Origin: Planctomycetota bacterium
Lineage (GTDB): Bacteria > Planctomycetota > JAJSAM01 > JAJVHW01
DNA: 38,525 nt
Direction: 5' to 3'
Assembly (NCBI GenBank): GCA_021414065.1
Contig: JAIOPE010000084.1
Span: 1-38,525 of the forward strand
The translations under genes were made by a program, and so were the position numbers. The notes under the pieces are model-generated. The model saw only the letters and a list, made by a program, of their open reading frames with translations, was not told where the DNA came from and ran no database searches. Shown in pieces: positions 9,481-16,706 of this stretch (position 1 is its first letter; each line of letters opens with the position of its first letter).

Positions 9481-9947
9481 TCCTACCGCGCACTCGACGT
9501 CGAGCAGATCGGCTCGGTGTACGAGGCGATGATGGGCTACGTCGTCGAGCGCCTGCCTGGGCGCTCGCTCGCCGTGAAGTTCAGCCGGAAGGGGATACCT
9601 GGGTTCCTGTTCTTCGACGTCGATGACCTCCTCGCGCAGCCCGCGAAAGACCGCGTGAAGTGGCTCGCCACGGCGACGGAGTGTGACCTCACAGGGAAGG
9701 CCGCAACCGCGCTGCGGGATGCCGCCACGCCCGACGGCGTGCTCGCCGCCCTCGAACGTCGCGCGTCGAAGCGAACGCCCCGCGTGCTTCCGCAGGGGTC
9801 GCTCGTGTTCCAACCCGGCGAGGAGCGCAGGCGGTCAGGTTCGCACTACACGCCGCGCGAGTTGACGAAGCCGATCGTCGAGACGACGCTGCGACCCGTG
9901 CTCGACGCGCTCGGCCCCAAGCCGACGCCGCAGCAGATCCTCGACCT
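9481..9947 (+). other. drmMI: Inverted 467-bp segment of drmMI
   Basis: On the plus strand this segment reads SYRALDVEQIGSVYEAMMG at its left end and HYTPRELTKPIVETTLRP then QQILDL at its right end. These are the residues expected between DGERL (end of the N-terminal part, 9948) and KVCDPAMGSGAF (start of the C-terminal part, 9480). Reverse-complementing 9481-9947 restores both junctions in frame: ERL|SYRAL, and a Leu codon made from CT plus G leading into KVCDP. Breakpoint microhomology is only 2 bp (TC at 9479-9480, GA at 9948-9949). There are no long inverted repeats and no recombinase gene beside it. The cause may be a true micro-inversion or an assembly error. Confidence 0.92.
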
Positions 9948-11207
9948 GAGCCGCTCGCCGTCGAGGACGAGGAGCCCCTGCAGCACGCGGTAGATGCAGC
10001 CGTCGGAGACGCGCGGTGCCTCGATCTTGGTCCCGCGATCGTGGACGGAGCCGCGCGACCGCCCCTCAAGGAACGGGTACGCATCCGGATCGAAGAGCTG
10101 GCCGCGGCGCGCGGGGAGCTTCACGGCACCGTGGCCGCCGCCGTGATGGACGATGCGGAAGAGCGCGAGCAGCGTGGCCCATGCGCCGAAGCGGTCGTCC
10201 ATCGTGTCGGGGTGGAGCGCCGCGTCGTCGCGGAGCCGAGTCCATAGGCCCGCGACCGAGTAGTTGTCCACCCAGACGCGATCCGACGGCAGCAGCCCCT
10301 GGTCCTCGGCGTAGAGCAGGAACACCATCCGCATGAGCCCGGTCAGGAGCCCGCCGTAGACGTGCTCACGATCCTCGGCCGTGTCGGCGACGAGCAGCTT
10401 CCCCGAGACCTTCGCGTCCGCCTTCTGGAAGCCTTGAAGCAGCTCCCACAGCGCGCCGAGAACCTGGTCGGCGAGTTCGTTGCTGACCTGGTTCTGGTAC
10501 TTCCGGCTCTTCGTCAGGATGTCCGCGAGCCGCTTGCCGTCCGGCAGATCGAAGATCGTCGGAGCGCCCAGCAGCATCTTGAACGCCGCGAGGATGGAAC
10601 GGCCAGTCACCTCGGTCATCGCCTGGACGGGGAACGTCAGGTGGCCGGACGTCTGGTGCTCGGGCGCGTGGACGAGGCGGACATCCTCGCCGTTCGTGAG
10701 GAGGCCGGTCCCGACGCCAGTCCTCCGCAGGAGCTTCTCGAACTTCGCATAGGGACTCGCGTGCCAGCCGGTCTTCGACTCCTCCGGCGGCGGAGCGTCG
10801 AGTCGCGTGCCACGCGGAAGCACGTGGATCAGGAGGAGCGTCTTCTCCGGAGCCACGGGATCTCGCGCAGCGAACGTGGCGCGGAGCGTCTCGCCGTAGT
10901 CGGGGAGGGGAACGTCCAGCGAGTCTGGCAGCGGTGCCGCACCGCCGGGACCGAGCAGGTCGTCGCGGCGCCAGTCGAGCACGTGCTCAAGCAGTCGCAC
11001 GAAGTCCGGCACGAAGGCCACCGACGCCTCGCCGCGTTTCGACGCGCGTTCGACGACCTCGTGCATCCGCTCCTGGAGCGCGATGGCATTCCGTTCGGGA
11101 ACGGCGCCGCACTCGACGAGCGCGGGCGGCGAGACGACGAGGCCGACTGGCTGCAGGAGCCCGACCCACCTGCGATGGACGGAGAGTTCGGGATCTTCAG
11201 CCGACAT
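9846..11207 (-). pseudogene. drmMI: drmMI, N-terminal part (separated by inversion)
   Basis: This is the N-terminal part of the DISARM adenine methyltransferase. The first 420 codons (11207 down to 9948) are native and end in YRVLQGLLVLDGERL. The frame then runs into the inverted segment and reads 33 unrelated residues before a stop at 9846. As it stands, the product would be 453 residues without any SAM-binding or catalytic motif. The ATG at 11207 has an AAGGA-type site and lies 12 bp after the drmD stop, so both genes are in one operon. In intact relatives this region precedes the methylase fold and may contact other parts of the complex; I see no nuclease motif I would defend. Confidence 0.88.
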
Positions 11208-11219
11208 GACGGGCGTCCT

Positions 11220-14200
11220 TCACCGTGACACCGGCCACAGGTAGACGACGCCGACGGGTTCGACCCGCCGGGCCTTGACCTCGTACGTCCGTCGCACTCG
11301 CACCGGCTCGCTCTCGATCTCCTCCGCGAGCTGAGCGAGGCGCTTGCGCCAGTGCCCGCGGTCGAGGTCGAGTTGCCGACGGTCGTCCTCGCTGAATCCG
11401 AGGACGAGCTGACCGAAGTTCCTGTCCACCTCCCGGGCCCGGGCCTCGATGCGCTTGCGCTGGTCCTCCAGGATCTGTCGCATCGCGTTCGACTCGCTCT
11501 CGCCGCGCCGGACGAGGTCCTTGCGCGCGGCCTGCTCGATCGACTCCGCCCGTTTCGTGAGCGCGCCTCTGAGGTCGCGCACGTCCTGGCCGACGCCCGC
11601 GAGAAGCAGTTCGCGTGCGGCGTCTGGAACTTCGCGCAGGCGCGGCGTCGCGAGGGCCTCGTCGAGGAGTCGCAGGACTTCCTTCGTGGTCCCCACGTCG
11701 AGAGGACGCAGCTTCCGTCGGCCGCGCTGCGCGGGGTCCTCCCAGTCGGCGGCGACGGTCAGCACCTCGTCGTGCAGACGGCCCGCGTTCTCGCCGTGGA
11801 GGGAGAGCCGTCCGAGAACGAGGACGCGCGGGACCGCGTCGTCAGTGCGCACGATGCACACGCGCTTCAGGTCGTCCGCCAGGAACCCCTGCGCGAGGAA
11901 GCGGCCGAGGAGCCGCTGGACGAGGCGATGCTCGAGGTGGAGGTGGACTACCGCGCCGTCGAGGTTGCGCGGGTCGCGGAAGACGACGGGCCGGATGGCG
12001 GCAGTCGCCCGCCACTCTCCGTCGGTCTGGCCCTTCTTCTTCGGGACGCGCAGCGTGTCGAGCGTCGCCGCCCATGTGGGATCGGCGCCGCGCTGCTCGT
12101 GGATCGCGGGGACGACGTACTCCGCAGCGTCCGGGTCCTTCGCGGCCGCGCCGGCGTCCGTGGGCGTCAACTCCGTCATCGCCGTGGCGTAGAGCGCGGC
12201 CGAGAGCGCGTCCCGGAAGTGACGGACGTCGAGGCCGATCCAGTCGCGAGACGCCTGGAGCATCCCGTCGAGCACCTGGAGCTGCTTCCGGAGGTCGTCC
12301 TGGCGGACGCGGGCCGCCTCCAGCTCTTCCTTCGACACGTCGTCGATCACGTGCCTCTCGTGGTCGATGTCCTCGATCTGCTGCTTGAGCGCCGCCTCGT
12401 TCTCGGTGCGGATTCCGCTCGCGAGGAGCCGCTCGGCGCGGCGCGCAACGACAGGCGTCAGGCTGCCGAGTTCCGCGAGGATGGTCTTCGTCTTGGAGAC
12501 GAGCACCTCGAGCACGCGGTCCTCGGCGCGACGCGGAATCACGAAGTACCGGCACGTCACTTCCTTCGCGCGCTGGAGCTTGCGGTCGATGCGACCGTTG
12601 CGCTGCTCCATGCGCGACGGGTTCCACGGCACGTCGAAGTGGAAGAGGTCGGCGCAGTGATTCTGAAGGTTCACGCCCTCGCGGGCGGCGTCGGTCGCCA
12701 CCAGGATGCGGAGCGAATGTTGCGCCGGGTCGGCGTTGAAGGCGTCCTTGACCTCCTGCCGCCGCTGCTCGCCGATCCCGCCGTGGAACGTGGCGAGGCG
12801 AGCGTCGGCCCGGTCGCTCTTCGCGATGGCGTTCTCGATCTGGCCGACGAGGTAACGCTTCGTGTCCGTGTACTCGGTGAACACCAGCACGCGCCGCTCG
12901 TTCCAGCGGGCACCGGGCTTCCCGAGGTCCGGGCAGAGCGTGTCCCGAATCCACTTCAGGAACCACCGCACGCGGGCGTCGGGCTCGAAGCGGGCGCTCC
13001 GGGCGATCGCGCGCATCTCGTCCACGATCTCCAACTCCGCTTTGAGCGCCGCAGCGGGACCGCCACTGGCTCGGCTCGCGGCCTCCATCTCGGCGTCCGC
13101 CTCGGCCTCGACGTCGTCCTCCGACAGCTCGGAGCGGTCATCGTCGGCGTCGCACGACGCGGCGAGGAGGGGCAGATCGTCTTCCTCCGGCTCGTCGTCG
13201 TACTTCGCATCGGCCTCGGCGGCGTCGCGGACGACGCTCTTGCGGTGGACGTCGAGCGTCCGGGAGAAGGCTTCGATCGACGAGAGCAGCCGCTTCTGCA
13301 ACGACGTGATCACGAGCATCGCAGCGGCGCGTTGCTTCCGCGTGGCGCGGGACAGACGCTCTTCGCGAAGCAGGCGATAGCGCTGAAGCATGTCCGAGAG
13401 GACGACCTCCGGGGCGGTCGCCGGGACGTCGTTCAGCACGACGGCGGTGACGTGGCGCTTCGGGAACTCCTCGCCGATCTCGCGCAGGTCCTGCTTCAGG
13501 CGGCGGACCATGACGTCGTCGAGGAGCTTCTGCGTCGGACGGACGCCGCGGCAGAACCGCTGCGGGTCGAGGATTTCGAGGAGCGCGCTGAAGCTGTTCG
13601 AGTGTCCGTTGTGCGGCGTCGCAGAGAGGAACAAGCGGTGCTCGAACCGCGGCGCGAGTTCGCGGATGGCGCGCGTCACGTGGCTGTCGATCGCGTACTT
13701 CGAGCCGCTCGCCGGCGCGGCGTTGTGGGCCTCATCGAGGATGAGCAGCGCGTCGTGGGCGAAGTCGCCGAGCCAGACGGCGAGGTCGTTGGCATACCGC
13801 TCGTCGCGGACGAGGGCCTGCGAGATGACGAACCGGCTGTGCGTGGTCCAGGGGTTCACGGCGTAGCCGCGCTCCTGGCGCGTGCGCGCGACGAACTCGC
13901 GGTCGTAGATCGCGAACGTCAGCCCGAACCGCTGCTCCATCTCGTCGCGCCACTGCGTGACGACGGACGGCGGGCAGCAGACGAGGACGCGCCGCACCTT
14001 CTGGCGGAGGATCAGCTCGCGCAGGATGAGGCCCGCCTCGATCGTCTTGCCGAGGCCGACGTCGTCGGCGATGAAGAGGTTCACGCGCGGCATGAGCAGC
14101 GCCTTGCGGAGCGGCTCGAGCTGGTACGCCTTGACCTCGATGCCGGCGCGGTAGGGCGCCTGGAAGAGCTTCGGGTCGGTCGCCGTGACGCAGTTCCAGC

Positions 14201-14486
14201 GCAGCGTGTTCAGGTAGGCGGAGAAGACCCGCGGCTCGTCGTAGCCGCGCCGGGCCGCGAGATCCCACGCCTTCTCCGTGTCCTCGACCCGCGCGTCGAG
14301 CTCGTGGTCCCAGAGCACCTGGACCTGCTCGCCGAGGGCGTCGTCCTCGACGCACGACAGCCGCACGAGGGGGCTCTCCCACGCCTGCGTGGGCTCGCTG
14401 ACCTGCTCGACGAGCCAGCGGCGCGAGCGAACGCGGACAACGCCGCCTGGTTCGAGTCCGGGGATCTTCCCGGGAACGGGTTCCAT
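11220..14486 (-). CDS. drmD: DISARM helicase DrmD, SNF2-like
   Basis: This encodes 1088 residues. DrmD is the SNF2-family ATPase that marks class 1 DISARM. Walker A is DDVGLGKT at about 141-148, the DEAH box is LDEAH at 250-254 and motif III is SATPHNG at 288-294. The C-terminal helicase lobe has VLVFTEYTDTKRYL, then ATDAAREGVNLQ and motif VI QRNGRIDR near 630. A long acidic linker at about 425-470 separates the two lobes. The ATG at 14486 has GGAGGG eight bases upstream; an in-frame extension of 160 codons crosses the divergent gene's start and is rejected. It is the first gene of the operon, with a candidate -10 box at 14507-14512. Confidence 0.93.
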   Translation of the reverse strand: MEPVPGKIPGLEPGGVVRVRSRRWLVEQVSEPTQAWESPLVRLSCVEDDALGEQVQVLWDHELDARVEDTEKAWDLAARRGYDEPRVFSAYLNTLRWNCVTATDPKLFQAPYRAGIEVKAYQLEPLRKALLMPRVNLFIADDVGLGKTIEAGLILRELILRQKVRRVLVCCPPSVVTQWRDEMEQRFGLTFAIYDREFVARTRQERGYAVNPWTTHSRFVISQALVRDERYANDLAVWLGDFAHDALLILDEAHNAAPASGSKYAIDSHVTRAIRELAPRFEHRLFLSATPHNGHSNSFSALLEILDPQRFCRGVRPTQKLLDDVMVRRLKQDLREIGEEFPKRHVTAVVLNDVPATAPEVVLSDMLQRYRLLREERLSRATRKQRAAAMLVITSLQKRLLSSIEAFSRTLDVHRKSVVRDAAEADAKYDDEPEEDDLPLLAASCDADDDRSELSEDDVEAEADAEMEAASRASGGPAAALKAELEIVDEMRAIARSARFEPDARVRWFLKWIRDTLCPDLGKPGARWNERRVLVFTEYTDTKRYLVGQIENAIAKSDRADARLATFHGGIGEQRRQEVKDAFNADPAQHSLRILVATDAAREGVNLQNHCADLFHFDVPWNPSRMEQRNGRIDRKLQRAKEVTCRYFVIPRRAEDRVLEVLVSKTKTILAELGSLTPVVARRAERLLASGIRTENEAALKQQIEDIDHERHVIDDVSKEELEAARVRQDDLRKQLQVLDGMLQASRDWIGLDVRHFRDALSAALYATAMTELTPTDAGAAAKDPDAAEYVVPAIHEQRGADPTWAATLDTLRVPKKKGQTDGEWRATAAIRPVVFRDPRNLDGAVVHLHLEHRLVQRLLGRFLAQGFLADDLKRVCIVRTDDAVPRVLVLGRLSLHGENAGRLHDEVLTVAADWEDPAQRGRRKLRPLDVGTTKEVLRLLDEALATPRLREVPDAARELLLAGVGQDVRDLRGALTKRAESIEQAARKDLVRRGESESNAMRQILEDQRKRIEARAREVDRNFGQLVLGFSEDDRRQLDLDRGHWRKRLAQLAEEIESEPVRVRRTYEVKARRVEPVGVVYLWPVSR

Positions 14487-14506
14487 CTCTGCCCTCCGTG
14501 ACGGCG

Positions 14507-14512
14507 AGGGTA
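14507..14512 (-). promoter_or_regulatory. Candidate -10 box of the DISARM operon
   Basis: TACCCT on the minus strand lies 20 bases before the drmD ATG and upstream of its GGAGGG. It matches the TA(G/C)NNT pattern seen before other genes in the window. No clear -35 is visible. Confidence 0.35.
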
Positions 14513-14645
14513 GTCGCAGCGCCCCATACGAAGGAAGCCGCAATCGGAGGCGCCGTGTGCGCGGCTCCGGCCGCCGCGTCGGGAGAACGGCGCGCGCGCT
14601 CGCGCACCGGTTCAGGAGGAGACGATGAGATCGGAGCCTGCGCTG

Positions 14646-14651
14646 TACGAT
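14646..14651 (+). promoter_or_regulatory. Candidate -10 box of the DUF262 gene
   Basis: TACGAT lies 24 bases before the ATG at 14676 and upstream of AGGAGG at 14665-14670. If it is real, transcription begins after the alternative ATG at 14625, favouring the later start. Confidence 0.35.
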
Positions 14652-14675
14652 CCCCCCGCCAGTCAGGAGGGACGC

Positions 14676-16469
14676 ATGACGAGCGAACAGCGAATCCAGA
14701 GCGAGGACGTCTCCGTAGCCGCGGTCTTCCAGGACTTCTACGTCGTGCCCGACTACCAGCGGGAGTACGTCTGGGACACCGACGAGGTGGAGCAGCTCCT
14801 CGGCGACATCCGCAGCGAGCAGGGCTCCGGCGACTCGCTCAAAGCCCCGGAGTACTTCATCGGGAGCATCGTGGTGTGCCCCGGAGCTGCCGGCGTGCTG
14901 GAACTCATCGACGGACAGCAACGCATGACGACGCTGTTCCTCACGCTGTGTGCGATCCGCGACCACCTTCGAGCTTCGGGAGAGAGTCCCTCTGGCACGC
15001 TGGCGCTCCAGATCGCCGCATCGTCAACGGACGCGGCGGGCAACGAGCAGTTCCGCTACCGGCTGAGTCTCCAGTACGAGGACAGCGGGGACGCACTCGA
15101 GCAGATCGCGAAGGAGATGAGCGGCGGGGACGACGAGGTGCCGACGCTCTCCGTCCGGAACATCCGAAATGCGTACGCGGTGGTGCGGAGCTTTCTCACG
15201 CGGGAGTTCGACGCCGACGCCGTGCGCGCGCGCGGCTTCTACGGCTATCTCACAAACAAGGTGAAGTTGATCCGCATCCGAGCTGACGACGTCGCGAAGG
15301 CGCTGAAGATCTTCGAGACGATCAACGATCGGGGCGTTGGCCTGAACGCGATGGACCTTCTGAAGAATCTGCTCTTCATGAAGTCGAACCGCGAGGCGTT
15401 CGAGGAACTCAAGACGACCTGGAAGGCCCTCCAGGACACGCTCTTCGACATCGGCGAGAAGCCGCTGCGGTTCCTGCGGTACTTCATCTTCAGCCGCTAC
15501 GACGTGGACGTCCTGCGCGAGGACGAGATCTACGGGTGGTTCTCGAAGAACGCCGCGAAGTGCGGGTACGTCGTTGCGCCGCTGGCCTTCGGCGAGGAAC
15601 TGCTGGCGGCGGCGCAGTGCTACCGGAACTTCTTCCGAGGACGCGACCAGGATGGCGAGAAGAACCGCTACCTGGAGAACATGCAGTTCCTGGGTGGCAA
15701 GGCGGCGCGCCAGCACCTCATCCTGCTCCTGGCTGGCAGACACTTGGCCCCGGAGCTCTTCCGTCGTCTCTGCGCCGAGGTCGAAAACCTGTTCTTCTGT
15801 TACGTGATCACGCACGAGCCGACGCGCGACTTCGAGCGCAACTTCGCGGCGTGGGCAAAGGACCTGCGCGCAGTGCGCACCATCGCTGAGTTCGACGCGT
15901 TCGTCGCCAAGCGGTTCGATCCTGCGCGCGTGCAGTTGGCCACCCGCTTCCGCGACGCCATGCTGCGTCTCGACGCCTTGGACCTGCAGAAGTACAGGCT
16001 GCAGTACGTCCTCGCGAAGCTCACCCAGTTCGTCCAGCTCGAGGCGTTGGGCGAGACGGAGGGGACGAAGTGGCTCTCGGGCTACGCAGGTGCGGGCAAC
16101 GAGATCGAGCATGTCTACCCGCAGAAGCCGACCGCGGAGGCGAAGGCCGAGTTCGGCGGCGACGGCGACGTCCTCGTCGGATCGCGCCTCGGCAACCTTC
16201 TGCTGATCGAGAAGTCGATCAACGCCTCGCTCGGCAACCGGCCCTACTCGAAGAAGCGCGGGGTCTACGTAACGTCGCAGTTCCTTCTCACGCGCGCGAT
16301 CGCGGAGAAGCCCTCCGTCGGAGTTCGGACCAAGATCGACGTCGCGGTCGAGGCGTTGGATCCGTTCCCGCTATGGAACGCGGCCGCGGTCGCTGCACGG
16401 CAGTTGCAGTTGGTAGCACTTGCGCACCGGGTGTGGCGCGTGCCGGTGCCGGTCGCAACTGCTTCGTAG
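14676..16469 (+). CDS. DUF262-DUF1524 protein (GmrSD-like, probable defence nuclease)
   Basis: This encodes 597 residues. The N-terminal DUF262 (ParB/sulfiredoxin-like NTPase, GmrS-type) shows PDYQREYVW near 22-32 and LIDGQQRMTTL near 80-90. The C-terminal DUF1524 (HNH-like, GmrD-type) shows IEHVYPQ, GNLLLIEKSIN and a following KKRGVY, the expected nuclease order. Relatives include type IV enzymes that cut modified phage DNA, and BrxU-like fusions. The ATG at 14676 has AGGAGG 5 bases away. Another ATG at 14625 also has AGGAGG, so the start is not certain. It is divergent from drmD with 189 bp between start codons, which suggests shared or opposed regulation. The specific target is unknown. 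Confidence 0.85.
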   Translation: MTSEQRIQSEDVSVAAVFQDFYVVPDYQREYVWDTDEVEQLLGDIRSEQGSGDSLKAPEYFIGSIVVCPGAAGVLELIDGQQRMTTLFLTLCAIRDHLRASGESPSGTLALQIAASSTDAAGNEQFRYRLSLQYEDSGDALEQIAKEMSGGDDEVPTLSVRNIRNAYAVVRSFLTREFDADAVRARGFYGYLTNKVKLIRIRADDVAKALKIFETINDRGVGLNAMDLLKNLLFMKSNREAFEELKTTWKALQDTLFDIGEKPLRFLRYFIFSRYDVDVLREDEIYGWFSKNAAKCGYVVAPLAFGEELLAAAQCYRNFFRGRDQDGEKNRYLENMQFLGGKAARQHLILLLAGRHLAPELFRRLCAEVENLFFCYVITHEPTRDFERNFAAWAKDLRAVRTIAEFDAFVAKRFDPARVQLATRFRDAMLRLDALDLQKYRLQYVLAKLTQFVQLEALGETEGTKWLSGYAGAGNEIEHVYPQKPTAEAKAEFGGDGDVLVGSRLGNLLLIEKSINASLGNRPYSKKRGVYVTSQFLLTRAIAEKPSVGVRTKIDVAVEALDPFPLWNAAAVAARQLQLVALAHRVWRVPVPVATAS

Positions 16470-16595
16470 TTCTGGCAACGAGGAGCCATTCGAGATGACG
16501 ACACTACGCACGTCGCAGCACCCGGCTGTGATCACGGTGATGCGCGACGGCGATCCTCGCCAGCGCTGGCAGCGATGGCGACGTGCCTCGCTGAT

Positions 16596-16629
16596 GCCAC
16601 GGCGTCGGTGTGCGCACCGACGCCGTGGC
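16596..16629. terminator. Perfect 15-bp hairpin after the DUF262 gene
   Basis: The arms 16596-16610 and 16615-16629 are fully complementary, with a 4-base loop (TGCG). The hairpin lies about 127 bp after the DUF262 stop and 45 bp before the candidate -10 of the SIR2 gene. No T-run follows, so it may be a terminator, an operator or the scar of a small mobile repeat. Confidence 0.45.
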
Positions 16630-16674
16630 AGGCCGTTGCCGAGTGGCCGCACCCGCGTGGTCCGAGCCGGGTCG

Positions 16675-16680
16675 TAGCAT
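16675..16680 (+). promoter_or_regulatory. Candidate -10 box of the SIR2 operon
   Basis: TAGCAT lies 26 bases before the SIR2 start codon. The same hexamer precedes the lipoprotein gene at 37437. No clear -35 is visible. Confidence 0.35.
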
Positions 16681-16706
16681 CGCCGCCATGAACCGAGGGT
16701 GCAGGG

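Noticed and set aside
9493..9965. Inverted-repeat pair (9493-9505 and 9953-9965, 12 of 13 matching) as cause of the drmMI inversion
   Set aside because: One copy lies inside the inverted segment and the other outside, so recombination between them would not give the observed breakpoints. GC-rich palindromic words of this length are common here.
11352..14501. Plus-strand open frame of 1049 codons
   Set aside because: It is the antisense of drmD, an artefact of high GC. It has no domain pattern, whereas the minus strand shows complete SNF2 motifs.
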